DNA of 64,000 nucleotides, from contig NZ_JACATN010000002.1 in assembly GCF_018603515.1 (NCBI RefSeq), positions 868,001-932,000 of the forward strand, read 5' to 3'. Numbering within the stretch: position 1 is the first letter of the stretch; every line of letters starts with the position of its first letter. The notes under the pieces were generated by a model that worked only from the letters and a program-made list of their open reading frames with translations, did no database searches and was not told where the DNA came from. Shown piece by piece: positions 1 to 9,447 of the stretch. A program made the position numbers and the translations under genes. This stretch comes from Zobellia barbeyronii (GTDB lineage Bacteria; Bacteroidota; Bacteroidia; Flavobacteriales; Flavobacteriaceae).

Positions 1-812
1 ACAATATGGTTTTTAAGCTCATATATAATCTCATCTAGTTGATGGCTTGCCGTAATGGTTTCAACCAGTACGGTAGTTTTGAAAGTACCTGTTGGTACAC
101 TAAGATACTCTTGGGCAAATTCAAAAACTTCGTTCCACCAACGAGCTTCTAAATAGTGCTCCAACTTTGGAAGATAAAAATATGGGGCAGTGTTATTTGC
201 CATCATAGTTTTAGTATTGTGAAATACATAAAGTCCAAAGTCAAACAAACTGGCAGACATTTCAACTTCTTTAATTTGAATATGGCGTTCGTTTAAATGA
301 AGGCCTCTTGGGCGTACCAACAAAACAGCTGTCTTGCCATTTAAAGTGTAAGACTTGTCTTTCTGGCGATTGTAATAATTAATTGTTTTTTTGTTGGCAT
401 CAATTAAGTTCTGTTGCCCCTCAACACAGTTAGACCAGGTAGGTGAATTACTATCTTCAAAATCTGCCATAAAGGTTTTAGCACCTGAGTTCAGGGCATT
501 GATTACCATTTTACGATCTACAGGTCCAGTAATCTCTACACGACGATCTTGCAAATCATGCGGGATGGATGAGGCTGTCCAATCAGATGCTCTAACACTT
601 TTGGTTTCAACAGGAAATTCAGGAAATTTTCCTTTATCAAAAAAAGCTTGTTCTGCCTTTCTTCTCTCCAAAAGTGATAATCTTTTATTATCAAAACGCT
701 CATGGAGGGCCGTTAAAAAAGCCATAGCTTCTTCTGTTAATACCTGTGGATAGTAATTTTTTACTTCCGTATTAAACTGCCATTTGGTAAATGTTGTTGT
801 TCTATTTTCCAT
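1..812 (-). CDS. aceB: Malate synthase A, 3' part cut by window start
   Basis: The 270 visible residues are the N-terminal half of a malate synthase (family length about 530). The enzyme condenses glyoxylate and acetyl-CoA to malate in the glyoxylate shunt. Reading from the ATG at 810-812, I see the family stretches GPVDRKMVINALNSG, FMADFEDSNSPTW, LLVRPRGLHLNERH and a later TVLVETI, which supplies a Mg-binding Glu. The start follows a divergent intergenic region with a palindromic operator, and the neighbouring regulator is probably its controller. The C-terminal half lies outside the window, so intactness cannot be judged. Confidence 0.92.
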   Translation of the reverse strand, partial: MENRTTTFTKWQFNTEVKNYYPQVLTEEAMAFLTALHERFDNKRLSLLERRKAEQAFFDKGKFPEFPVETKSVRASDWTASSIPHDLQDRRVEITGPVDRKMVINALNSGAKTFMADFEDSNSPTWSNCVEGQQNLIDANKKTINYYNRQKDKSYTLNGKTAVLLVRPRGLHLNERHIQIKEVEMSASLFDFGLYVFHNTKTMMANNTAPYFYLPKLEHYLEARWWNEVFEFAQEYLSVPTGTFKTTVLVETITASHQLDEIIYELKNHI

Positions 813-861
813 ATCTCGATTGTTTTATGAAACAATATTAAAATAAAGTTTTCACATATTC

Positions 862-877
862 TAGCGAACGTTCGCTA
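862..877. promoter_or_regulatory. Perfect 16-bp palindrome, probable operator between aceB and its regulator
   Basis: TAGCGAACGTTCGCTA is fully self-complementary. It lies in the 126-bp space between the divergent malate synthase gene and the XRE-type regulator gene. A related half-site, TGTTCGCA, occurs at 904-911, just upstream of the regulator's -7 box. Inference: the regulator binds here to control aceB and itself. Confidence 0.65.
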
Positions 878-920
878 AATATTAAACTTTAACATAATTT
901 ACAATGTTCGCATATTTGAT

Positions 921-928
921 TATCTTTG
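921..928 (+). promoter_or_regulatory. -7 box of the XRE regulator gene
   Basis: TATCTTTG matches the Bacteroidota -7 consensus TAnnTTTG. It ends only 10 nt before the ATG at 939, so the transcript would be almost leaderless. The half-operator at 904-911 lies immediately upstream, which fits autoregulation. Confidence 0.5.
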
Positions 929-938
929 CTCTTGAACT

Positions 939-2414
939 ATGGAAGAAGAATACGTTAAGCTCATTTTTGGACTGAAATTAAAGCAGATCCGCACCGAAAG
1001 AAATCTATCTCTATTCGGTTTATCTAAACTTGCCAAACTATCAAAATCGTATCTGAACGAAATTGAGAAGGGCAAAAAATATCCGAAGACGGATAAGATT
1101 ATTATACTATCCGAAAAATTAGATATTCCTTATGACGACCTCGTTTCTTTGAAGTTGGATAAGAATCTTGCCCCTATTGGTGAAATTTTGCAATCCAAGA
1201 TTCTAAAGGAAATTCCATTGGAACTTTTTGGGATAAAAGAGAGTAACCTAATTGATATTATAGCAAATGCCCCTGATAAGGTCAATGCCTTTATTACTAC
1301 TATAATTGAAGTTGCTAAACATTACAACTTCAATAGGGAGAGTTTTTACCTTTCCTCTTTACGCTCCTACCAACAGTCCAACTATAATTATTTTGATGAT
1401 TTAGAACAGAAAGTAGTTAAGTTTTGTAAAGCATATCAGATAGATTTGAAGTCTCCGGTATCTTCTAAAGAATTAGAAGAGGTTCTTGTTGAAGAATACG
1501 GGTACACTATAAATAATAACGATTTAAAAAAGCACAAAGAACTTTACGACCTGCGCTCTGTCTTTGTACCAAAAACTAAAACATTACTACTCGCTAGTGA
1601 TATAGATGAGGCGCAACGCACTTTTATATATGCCAAAGAAATAGGCTATAACTACTTGGATTTTGAGCAACGTCTTTACACCTTTCCATGGATTAAGTTT
1701 GAAAATTTTGACCAAGTTTTGAATAATTTTTACGCGTCCTATTTTGCCGGCGCACTGTTACTACCTAGAGCAGCACTGGTTAATGAATTTTCTAAGCTCA
1801 TTAAGAAAGACACCTTTGACAAGGTTGCCTTTATAAAGATTTTTTCCTTTTTTGCGGCATCACCAGAGACTTTCTACCAACGTTTAACAAACCTGTTGCC
1901 ACAAGATTTTAATATTCAAACACTGTTCTTTCTACGTTTCACCCATGACGTAGGTAGTAAAAATTATTACCTAACAAAAGAATTGCATTTACCTAATCAA
2001 CAATCTCCTCATAGTAATGAAACCAATGAGCATTATTGTAGAAGATGGGTGTCATTAAAGGTTTTAGAGGATATTGATAAAAGCAAAGAAGATCATGCTT
2101 TTGATATACAAATTTCTCAGTATCCTGATGATGACGTTTCTTATCTAGTTTTTTCCTCCGCTACCAAAGATCCATTTAAAAAGAATCAATATAGAAGTAT
2201 TAGTATTGGTCTGCTTATCAACAAGCAATTGAAAAAGAAAATGGCTTTTTTAGAAGACCCAAAAATAGACACACAAATTGTTGGCAACACTTGCGAACGT
2301 TGCTCTATTATGGATTGTAAAGAACGCGTGGTAGCTCCTAAAATATTAGAAAAAATCAAAAAGAATCAGGTAATAGAAGAAGTTGTTTCTGATCTGACGA
2401 ACAAATTTAGTTAG
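939..2414 (+). CDS. XRE-family transcriptional regulator (ScfR/RamB-like)
   Basis: A 491-residue regulator. Residues about 8-66 form an XRE helix-turn-helix. The middle resembles the IrrE/ImmA domain, but the metallopeptidase HExxH is not seen (AKEIGY stands near that place). The C-terminus carries the cysteine cluster CERCSIMDC, typical of the DUF2083/ScfR family. Relatives such as RamB control acetate, glyoxylate and short-chain acyl metabolism. Its divergent position to malate synthase with a palindrome between them supports the same role here. The effector, possibly an acyl-CoA, is inferred from the family only. Confidence 0.8.
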   Translation: MEEEYVKLIFGLKLKQIRTERNLSLFGLSKLAKLSKSYLNEIEKGKKYPKTDKIIILSEKLDIPYDDLVSLKLDKNLAPIGEILQSKILKEIPLELFGIKESNLIDIIANAPDKVNAFITTIIEVAKHYNFNRESFYLSSLRSYQQSNYNYFDDLEQKVVKFCKAYQIDLKSPVSSKELEEVLVEEYGYTINNNDLKKHKELYDLRSVFVPKTKTLLLASDIDEAQRTFIYAKEIGYNYLDFEQRLYTFPWIKFENFDQVLNNFYASYFAGALLLPRAALVNEFSKLIKKDTFDKVAFIKIFSFFAASPETFYQRLTNLLPQDFNIQTLFFLRFTHDVGSKNYYLTKELHLPNQQSPHSNETNEHYCRRWVSLKVLEDIDKSKEDHAFDIQISQYPDDDVSYLVFSSATKDPFKKNQYRSISIGLLINKQLKKKMAFLEDPKIDTQIVGNTCERCSIMDCKERVVAPKILEKIKKNQVIEEVVSDLTNKFS

Positions 2415-2509
2415 GCCTTTTTTTTTAGCGATATCCATTTTATGTATCTTGAATCTTACTGAATTGCCTCCAAAATAGATTCTATTTTTTTTCAGTGTAG
2501 ATAACCTTA

Positions 2510-3529
2510 CTATCTGTTACTTTCAAAACGAGCAAGATAAACGGAGCCTTTTCCTCCCTTTAATGAAATACCCCAACCAGGAATTTCGGTTTTAGGATTT
2601 CCGTTTTCTAAATGAGGACGATACAAACCTGGTGCTCTGGGAATATTTATAAGGCTGTCTTGTATAACGGAAAAACTCACGCCATCCGCAGCAAAATTTA
2701 TAGTCTTATTTATCGAAGCTAACGATGCAACGCCATCATCCTTTGCCCATATCAGTACCTCATGACTTTTGTCCAATAATGGCCCATCATGCTTTTCAAA
2801 AGGACCTTCTGGACTATCTGCATACGCTACGCTCATTTGCGTTTTACTTGGCCCTGATTTTCCATGTATTACGGATCTCCCTTTGTAAAACAGCCATACT
2901 TTATCATCCTTAACTAACATGCTAACGTCATCTATTCGGAAACTATCAAAGTCAGAAGCCACGTTGCTAACCTCTAAAACAGGGTTGTTTTCTACTCTAA
3001 CAAAAGGTCCGTCTGGACTATCTGCGACTGCAAGACCTATTGCAGTGATATCATTAGTTGAATTATTTTCAAACTCGTTGTTCGCATTCCCTGGGGTGGG
3101 TTTTACTCCTGTATAATACAAATAATATTTTCCCTCGTAAGCCAAAATGTTTGGTGTAAAAACCGAGTGATTATCAAACTTCCCTTCCTCTCCTAAGCCT
3201 AGCGCCATACCTTGCTCTTTCCAAGTATAGCCTTCATCTTTAGAAGTTGCATACCAGATAGTTCCCCAATAACCTGCAGTTTCCGGACTAATCATACGCG
3301 TATACCAGACGTAATGCGTATCACCTACTTTTATAATATCACTATTATCTCTCCTGTTGTATAAGGAGTCTTTTCCTATGCCAGTTATATCTTGGTAAGA
3401 AAACTTTATAGAATCGATTTTTGCTTCTACATCTTCCTTCTCATTTTTTTCCTTTTTTACAGAATTACAAGACGTTATGCAAAAAACTAATACCATTAGA
3501 ATTTCCAAACCAGACTTTACTTTCTTCAT
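2510..3529 (-). CDS. GH117/GH43-like five-bladed beta-propeller glycosidase, lipoprotein
   Basis: A 339-residue lipoprotein with lipobox FCITSC, so probably anchored to the outer or periplasmic face. The mature part shows beta-propeller repeats resembling GH117 and GH43: NRRDNSDIIKVGDTHYVWYTR with a candidate catalytic Asp, then FDSFRIDDVSML, then HEVLIWAKDDG with a candidate acidic partner. Repeated phrases such as VADSPDGPF and YADSPEGPF mark propeller blades. It is the last gene of the rhaM-sulfatase-GH97-sulfatase operon, 59 bp after the sulfatase. It probably trims a monosaccharide from sulfatase-treated oligosaccharides. The exact GH family and substrate are not certain. Confidence 0.6.
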   Translation of the reverse strand: MKKVKSGLEILMVLVFCITSCNSVKKEKNEKEDVEAKIDSIKFSYQDITGIGKDSLYNRRDNSDIIKVGDTHYVWYTRMISPETAGYWGTIWYATSKDEGYTWKEQGMALGLGEEGKFDNHSVFTPNILAYEGKYYLYYTGVKPTPGNANNEFENNSTNDITAIGLAVADSPDGPFVRVENNPVLEVSNVASDFDSFRIDDVSMLVKDDKVWLFYKGRSVIHGKSGPSKTQMSVAYADSPEGPFEKHDGPLLDKSHEVLIWAKDDGVASLASINKTINFAADGVSFSVIQDSLINIPRAPGLYRPHLENGNPKTEIPGWGISLKGGKGSVYLARFESNR

Positions 3530-3588
3530 TTTCAGATTATGCTTTATGATTATCTAGCCCTAGAAAAATTGATTCTTTTTGAATTGTT

Positions 3589-5196
3589 TTAGCGTGCACT
3601 ACCCCACCAATCTTTATTCGGTTGCCAGTCGGGTGACAGCATTTCTTGACGTTGTTTTTCCAATCGCGGCATCAATATATTTCTATTGTCTTCCAATTTT
3701 TGTTTCCATGCAGTTTCGTTCCATAAAGTGTCTTCTTCGGCATATTCGGTTTGCATAGATTCTAACCAAGCCAAGAGTTCTTTTTTCATTTCTAGCGACA
3801 GTGCTTTTTTTTCAATTGACAAATCATGGGTTTCACCCAAGTCCGTATCTAAATCATAAAGTTCCGTGTGACCGTCTTCCCAATACTGAATGATTTTCCA
3901 ATTTCCCTTTCGCATGATGGAAACAGGCTCTCCACCTTGGTTACCGTAATGTGGATAGTGCCAGTACAAAGGTCTTTCTGCAATTCGCTTCCCTTTCAGA
4001 AGTGGCTCAAGGCTTACTCCATCCGCATGATGTTCCGGCTGAAGCGGAATATCTGCTAAATCCAAAAGGGTAGGAAACAGATCAGCACCGGAAACGGGCA
4101 CTTCATTTTTAACACCTTCTTGAAGCATCCACGGGACATAGATAAAATAAGGCACGCGCAATCCACCTTCCCATTGATAACCTTTACCACCACGAAGGTT
4201 GAGTTGGTTGGTAGAAAAATTATCCCCCGAGGTAACTCCACCATTATCAGAAGTAAAGACCACTATTGTATTCTCATCTAGACTAAGTTCTTTTAGAGTA
4301 TACAAAACACTGCCAACCGCTTCATCTACTTGTTCTATTAGACCGGCATATATGGGATTGTCTTGGTTCGTTCTAGCAGGAAGCACTCGCTCCATTTCAA
4401 AACCTTTTTCGGCAATGCCCATACTATCCGCCTTATCTCTATATTTTTTCCATTTAGTTTGAGAAGTCTGTATGGGGGAATGTACAGCGTAAAAAGAGAG
4501 ATACGCTAGAAACGTTGAGTCTTTTTGTTCACGGATAAATGTAGAGGTTTCTTTGGCTAGCTTCATAGAAAGCGACATCCCTTTTTCCTCTGGGTAATCC
4601 TTCATTTGTGGATTGTTGAAAGGAGAAAAATAACCGCCACTATATGGGCCACCTTTCTCATATCCACCTTGGTTGATATCAAAACCATGGTCTGTTGGAA
4701 GTGAATGGTCCGCTTCGCTTCCTAAATGCCATTTTCCTGCAAAAAAAGTAGCATACCCATTATCCTTCAGCACCTCTGGCAAAGTGACATCCTTTTGATC
4801 TAAATGATGTTTATATTCCGGTGGTAATAATTTGGTATGCCGATTCAGCTCTTTCCAAGCCTGCCCAGATTTGGCTCCCTCATATTGGGTAATTCCATGT
4901 CTTGCGGTAAACTGTCCGTTCAATAAACTAGCCCGAGATGGGCTACAAACGGCACAAGTGGCATATCCATTGGTAAAAATAGTACCCGACTTCGCTAATC
5001 CATCAATGTTAGGAGTTTCGTAATACGAACTCCCCATAACACTTAAATCTGCATAGCCCAAATCATCCACTACTATAAAAAGGATGTTTGGTTTTTTAGT
5101 CCGCTCAGCTGTTTGTTTTTGGTCTCCACAGGAAGCCAAAAACATTGTACAAAGGCAACTTATAATAGTATTTATGGAATTCACTCTCATTATCAT
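3589..5196 (-). CDS. S1-family sulfatase, lipoprotein
   Basis: A 535-residue arylsulfatase-like enzyme with lipobox FLASC. The formylglycine motif CSPSR has its modified Cys at about residue 84. Other active-site parts are present: metal-binding VVDD, GKWHLG, AVHSP, FTSDNG and RGGKGYQWEGG. It should remove sulfate esters from the target glycan in the periplasm, after maturation by a sulfatase-modifying enzyme not seen in this window. It lies 3 bp downstream of the GH97 gene in the rhaM operon. The start could be two codons later (MRVN). The S1 subfamily, and so the sulfate position removed, cannot be assigned by eye. Confidence 0.88.
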   Translation of the reverse strand: MIMRVNSINTIISCLCTMFLASCGDQKQTAERTKKPNILFIVVDDLGYADLSVMGSSYYETPNIDGLAKSGTIFTNGYATCAVCSPSRASLLNGQFTARHGITQYEGAKSGQAWKELNRHTKLLPPEYKHHLDQKDVTLPEVLKDNGYATFFAGKWHLGSEADHSLPTDHGFDINQGGYEKGGPYSGGYFSPFNNPQMKDYPEEKGMSLSMKLAKETSTFIREQKDSTFLAYLSFYAVHSPIQTSQTKWKKYRDKADSMGIAEKGFEMERVLPARTNQDNPIYAGLIEQVDEAVGSVLYTLKELSLDENTIVVFTSDNGGVTSGDNFSTNQLNLRGGKGYQWEGGLRVPYFIYVPWMLQEGVKNEVPVSGADLFPTLLDLADIPLQPEHHADGVSLEPLLKGKRIAERPLYWHYPHYGNQGGEPVSIMRKGNWKIIQYWEDGHTELYDLDTDLGETHDLSIEKKALSLEMKKELLAWLESMQTEYAEEDTLWNETAWKQKLEDNRNILMPRLEKQRQEMLSPDWQPNKDWWGSAR

Positions 5197-5199
5197 TCT

Positions 5200-7128
5200 T
5201 TACTTTTTACTCGGTCTAATCCACATACAATGTCCTCCCCCAGGTGCTATTTTCGCATGAATGACATCTCCTTTTTTCACCGTTCCTTTTCGTACGCGAT
5301 AGGCTTCCGGATTAGTTTTAAAATGAGTTTTATCCGTATCCTCATAATACGTAATATCATACTCCTTTCCGGCCTCTAAAAAATCTAACGTAACAAGCAA
5401 AGTGCCTCCGGGCTCATTATGCACGGAACCGATAAACCAGGATTCATTATGCCTTCTTGCCGTAGAAATATAGGCATCCATTTTGGCATGGAGTATTTTT
5501 GTTTCATCCCATTGTCCTACGGGCATTTCCCTAATAAACTCAAATAGGTCACTTTTTTCGGAATAAGCTTCCGGCGCATCCGGAATACAAACTAGGCCGC
5601 TAAAAATGATTAAGGTTCGGGCTGCTTCCGCAGTGACCGTGGTATACAAGTTTTTGGCTTTCGGTCCTTTTTCTCTTTCCCCTGCATTAACTCCGGTGAT
5701 ATCAAAAACACCATTGTTCATATCTAACGGACCTTGCAAAGCATTAATCAATGCCATACGAATAAAGGCTTGTGGGGTGAAAGCTCGTCTGGAGTCTTGC
5801 TGGGCGTGGCAATATTCTCTTGTTATGGCATTAGGATACGTTCTTGTAACCCCCGTAAACGGTACCGGACTATCATGAAAGTCAATTAACAGTTCGCTTG
5901 CTGCGCTCCTCTGAATAGCATCCCTTGTAAAAGAAACATTACTACCCATGAAACCATATTTAATTCCTTTGGCACCCAATTCTTTATAATACTGGAAAAG
6001 CGCAGCATCTCCGTAATCCCCTTCTCGTCTATCATAATATAATAGTACGGACACGCCTTTCTCTTCTGCATAGTCCATTACCTTTTGCAAATCGAGTTTA
6101 TCGGACATTTCAATATGTCCTTCAGAAACATTGGTATACCAAGCATCATCGATCATAAAATATTCAATACCGTTTTCAGCTGCAAAATCTATAAATCGCA
6201 AATAGCTTTCCGTATCTATTCCGTAAGTAAATCCATCTGCTGCGGTATACCCATGTACACGCCAATCCCATACCGTTTTTCCGGGCTTAATCCATGAAGT
6301 ATCTTCAAGAGCTAATGGCGCAGCTACGTTTTGTGGTACGGTGTTGGTAAGTAAATCACCTATGTTTTCTTCCAAAAGTATCAAGCGCCAAGGTGTTACC
6401 ACCTTCTTTTCTTGGGAAGTAAATTCGTTATTGGAAATGAGTTTTCCTTTTTCCTTATCGTATTCAAAATCGATAACGGAAAAACCCGGAGCACTTACCA
6501 AATCAGATTCTAAAAGTGAGATATATTTGCTTTGCTCGGTCTCTACAACCAAAGGCACTTGCCAACGGTACGGAATTGAATCCATCTGCGCCAAATCATT
6601 TAAAACAATAGGACCTTTAGGCATACTTTCCCCTGCCGGCATATAAACTTCATCGCCTGCGGAGAGTCCATATTCAATATAAAAGGCAGGTTCTGCATCT
6701 ACTAGCAATTCATTAATTACGAAACGAAAAGCACTGCCACCATCATAGGCCCGAACATACAAAGTAGCAGGAACACCTTCATAATCTAAGAATATCTCTA
6801 GCTCATTATAGGTGTCTTGAATCTCACTGAATTGCCCCCAAACCGGGTTCCAAGTATTATCAACGGAGCTCACCTTGGTGTCCGTTATTTTCACTTTTGT
6901 ATTCGGAAAAATGGACAACTCGGAATTTTGAACTATCTGTTGTCCATTCCAATACATCTCATAGTTTAGTGCACCATCAGTATTGTTAATAGTCAATTCA
7001 ATGGATTGGTTTGGGGATTTTAAAACATACGTATTTGGCTTACTGCACGCTTCTGTTATAATCCCTAAAAGTAAAATCACACAAATTACCAACCATTTTC
7101 TACTATTCATATTTTGAAGTTGGAGCAT
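5200..7128 (-). CDS. GH97 glycoside hydrolase
   Basis: A 642-residue SusB-like GH97 enzyme with a lipoprotein-type signal (lipobox ITEAC). Its N-terminal beta-domain begins near YVLKSPNQSIELTI. The central barrel holds DWRVHG, YFMIDDAWY and FHDSPVPFTGVTRTYPN followed by TREYCHAQ, whose Glu is the expected general acid. Where retaining GH97 members have KVDF, with Asp as nucleophile, this protein has KYGFMG. That points to the inverting branch, which includes alpha-glucosidases (inference). The gene starts 2 bp after the upstream sulfatase stop. A start at the seventh codon (7110, MNSRKW) would give a cleaner signal peptide. Confidence 0.86.
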   Translation of the reverse strand: MLQLQNMNSRKWLVICVILLLGIITEACSKPNTYVLKSPNQSIELTINNTDGALNYEMYWNGQQIVQNSELSIFPNTKVKITDTKVSSVDNTWNPVWGQFSEIQDTYNELEIFLDYEGVPATLYVRAYDGGSAFRFVINELLVDAEPAFYIEYGLSAGDEVYMPAGESMPKGPIVLNDLAQMDSIPYRWQVPLVVETEQSKYISLLESDLVSAPGFSVIDFEYDKEKGKLISNNEFTSQEKKVVTPWRLILLEENIGDLLTNTVPQNVAAPLALEDTSWIKPGKTVWDWRVHGYTAADGFTYGIDTESYLRFIDFAAENGIEYFMIDDAWYTNVSEGHIEMSDKLDLQKVMDYAEEKGVSVLLYYDRREGDYGDAALFQYYKELGAKGIKYGFMGSNVSFTRDAIQRSAASELLIDFHDSPVPFTGVTRTYPNAITREYCHAQQDSRRAFTPQAFIRMALINALQGPLDMNNGVFDITGVNAGEREKGPKAKNLYTTVTAEAARTLIIFSGLVCIPDAPEAYSEKSDLFEFIREMPVGQWDETKILHAKMDAYISTARRHNESWFIGSVHNEPGGTLLVTLDFLEAGKEYDITYYEDTDKTHFKTNPEAYRVRKGTVKKGDVIHAKIAPGGGHCMWIRPSKK

Positions 7129-7130
7129 TC

Positions 7131-8693
7131 CTAATTTACAATCATTTCAATTTGTTTCCACCCTTCCATACCATCATTCTCTTGGTTCTTTCCAGAGGTA
7201 CTACGCCCATCCAGAATGATTTTTTTAAGGGCTTTTTTTAGTTCTTTGGCTTTTTTAGGATTGGCCGCAATTAAATTTTTGGTTTCACCTATATCGTCTT
7301 TTAAGTTGTATAACTGCATATCCGGCAAATCAAGTTTCTCTTTTTCTACATCTTGTGGTCGTGGATAACTCCAACCTCCAGAACCCGAACAAACACTTAG
7401 TTTCCAATCACCTTGTCTTATAGCAAAAGACCCATCAATAGAATGGTGGACTGTATATTCGCGAATATCTTCATCGTTATCTCCTTTAATCAAAGAAAGC
7501 ATACTGTAGCTATCTTCCGCTTCTGTATCTGGAATTTGGTATCCCGTCAATTCTGCACATGTTGCAAAGAAATCAGTTGTACAGATAACCTTATCGGTGC
7601 TTGAATTTTTCAATCCTTTACTTGGCCACTCCACTATAAAAGGAACGCGGTGTCCACCTTCAAATATATCTGCCTTTGTTCCTCTATAAACATAACTTGG
7701 ATCATGGTCTACTTTTTCAAGCTCTTTAAAATCGGCTTTTGGAGAACACCCATTGTCACTTGTAAAAACTAAAAGTGTATTTTCTGAAATACCTTGACTT
7801 TTGAGTGTCTCCCGTATTTGACGAACCACATCATCTACTTGCATCACAAAATCTCCATACATATTGGTGTTACTCTTGCCCAAAAATTCCGTAGTTGGTA
7901 AAATTGGGGTGTGCGGGGCAGGTAAAGGAAAATACAGGAAGAAAGGCGAAGTTTTCTTTGCATTCTTCTCTATATAATCAACAGCTTTATCCGTTAAATC
8001 CTGTAATACATTGGCATGCACAAAATCATCTGAAGTAAGTCCTTTTCTCCAAATGCCCTTTTCATCTACTGAAATCGTAGTTTTAGTCGGCACCATGGTT
8101 GGCATATCATTTTCTATATACACATAGGGAGCCATGTCTAGCGAACCACAAAAACCGAACGAATAATCAAACCCGTGTGTAGACGGGCCATTTTTGACCG
8201 GTACTGAAAAATCCACCTTTGGGTTAGCATTTAGTTTATTATGCTCCAAATTGGCGTCTTTATCTTCAATTGCCCAATCCCAACCAAGATGCCATTTTCC
8301 GATATAAGCCGTGGCATATCCTTGTGTTTTTAGCATTTCGGGAACGGTTGTGCGCTCTTGCTTTATCAATGACTTGGAATACCCGCTTAACACGAAACTT
8401 TTTAAGGAACTACGCCAATTGTAACGTCCCGTTAAAATACCGTACCGGGTTGGGGAACAGACCGCAGATGATGTATGAGCGTCTGTAAACTTAATACCAT
8501 TTGCTGCCATGGCATCCATATTTGGTGTCGGGATTTTCCCATTAGGATTAAATGCCTTTACATCACCATACCCTAAATCATCTGCTAGGATATAAATAAT
8601 ATTTGGACTTTTATCTTGACTAGCAATAGGACCAAAAGCCACGAGTACATTGAACCAAATGAATATAAAAATGGTTATTTTTTTCTTGTTCAT
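7131..8693 (-). CDS. S1-family sulfatase
   Basis: A 520-residue sulfatase with an N-terminal signal peptide of about 26 residues and no lipobox, so probably a soluble periplasmic enzyme. The formylglycine motif is CSPTR, Cys about residue 79. ILADDLGYGD, GKWHLG, PAPHTP, FTSDNG and RGTKADIFEGGHR complete the S1 active site. It follows rhaM by 88 bp and is tightly linked to GH97 downstream, so the two desulfate and cleave the same glycan. The closest look is to GalNAc-6-sulfatase-like S1 enzymes, but the substrate here is more likely a sulfated rhamnose-containing polysaccharide (context). Confidence 0.88.
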   Translation of the reverse strand: MNKKKITIFIFIWFNVLVAFGPIASQDKSPNIIYILADDLGYGDVKAFNPNGKIPTPNMDAMAANGIKFTDAHTSSAVCSPTRYGILTGRYNWRSSLKSFVLSGYSKSLIKQERTTVPEMLKTQGYATAYIGKWHLGWDWAIEDKDANLEHNKLNANPKVDFSVPVKNGPSTHGFDYSFGFCGSLDMAPYVYIENDMPTMVPTKTTISVDEKGIWRKGLTSDDFVHANVLQDLTDKAVDYIEKNAKKTSPFFLYFPLPAPHTPILPTTEFLGKSNTNMYGDFVMQVDDVVRQIRETLKSQGISENTLLVFTSDNGCSPKADFKELEKVDHDPSYVYRGTKADIFEGGHRVPFIVEWPSKGLKNSSTDKVICTTDFFATCAELTGYQIPDTEAEDSYSMLSLIKGDNDEDIREYTVHHSIDGSFAIRQGDWKLSVCSGSGGWSYPRPQDVEKEKLDLPDMQLYNLKDDIGETKNLIAANPKKAKELKKALKKIILDGRSTSGKNQENDGMEGWKQIEMIVN

Positions 8694-8781
8694 GTGTATT
8701 AGTTTAGAAAAGTAATGAGTGGTGTTTTACCAGCTCTTGTAATTTATTTTTTAATTATAAAACTGAAAAGCAATCAATCAT

Positions 8782-9096
8782 TTATGGTAAATGGAAAATG
8801 TGTTTTAAATCTGTAGAAACCGGACTATAATCTGCATTTGTTTCCATGAGGCCTGCCATATATTTCCACCATTTTTTACAAACTTCAGTATCACCTAGTG
8901 CATTCCATTTTTCTTCAGATTCTACCTCGGCATAGCCAAACAGAAAAGAAGTCTCTTCATCTAAAAAGATACTGTAGTTATGAACACCATGGTCTTTTAG
9001 GACTTTTTGAAGCTCAGGCCAAATAGGATTATGTCTTTTGGTATACTCCTCTATATTATCAGGATACACTTTCATTTTAAATGCCTTTCTAATCAT
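8782..9096 (-). CDS. rhaM: L-rhamnose mutarotase
   Basis: A 104-residue protein, the usual length of RhaM. The family residues FKMKVYPDN, the active-site region [18 protein letters not shown] and CKKWWKYM are all present. It interconverts alpha and beta anomers of L-rhamnose in the cytoplasm, feeding the isomerase encoded at 27934-29214. It is first in a five-gene operon of otherwise secreted enzymes, with a regulon promoter at 9246-9291. It directly ties this enzyme cluster to rhamnose. Confidence 0.92.
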   Translation of the reverse strand: MIRKAFKMKVYPDNIEEYTKRHNPIWPELQKVLKDHGVHNYSIFLDEETSFLFGYAEVESEEKWNALGDTEVCKKWWKYMAGLMETNADYSPVSTDLKHIFHLP

Positions 9097-9245
9097 TTTC
9101 TGTTGGATTACATTTAGTTTTTCGGGAGCTTCAGCTTACGTTTAAAATGGTTTAATAATCTACTTAATGATGCATTCATGAGTTACATCTGAATATTAAA
9201 ACTGCTCTGAGTAGACAACCCATTAAGAGATAAAAACTAGCTCCT

Positions 9246-9291
9246 CAAAAATAACTCCTCAAAAAAGGTTATGTATCCTGTACAGTGCTGT
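9246..9291 (-). promoter_or_regulatory. Operator and -7 box of the rhaM operon
   Basis: CCTGTACAGTGCTGT lies at 9277-9291. The -7 box TATTTTTG reads on the minus strand at 9253-9246. The gap is 23 nt, the same as at five other promoters in this window. The transcript would have a leader of roughly 145 nt before rhaM. The 351-bp space 9097-9447 holds only this promoter and the divergent one. Confidence 0.75.
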
Positions 9292-9340
9292 TAATCTCCA
9301 ATAATAAAAGACAGAGGCTGATAAAAGAAGTGGGGTATTG

Positions 9341-9386
9341 ACCACATAGTACAGGATACTTTTGAAATTTGAGCCCATTATCTTGC
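9341..9386 (+). promoter_or_regulatory. Operator and -7-like box of the sulfatase gene at 9448
   Basis: On the minus strand 9355-9341 reads CCTGTACTATGTGGT, a weaker second half than the other sites. Exactly 23 nt downstream lies TATCTTGC (9379-9386), a partial match to TAnnTTTG. Orientation relative to the gene is the same as at the other five promoters. Confidence 0.6.
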
Positions 9387-9447
9387 TGTAGAATGAAATT
9401 CTCTTGTTGTCAACAAGCTCTAGAGTATTAAAAACTAACGCCCTCCT

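Noticed and set aside
2291-2304. TTGCGAACGTTGCT, like the aceB palindrome, inside the regulator gene
   Set aside because: It encodes the conserved cysteine region CERC of the protein, so the match is best explained by coding.
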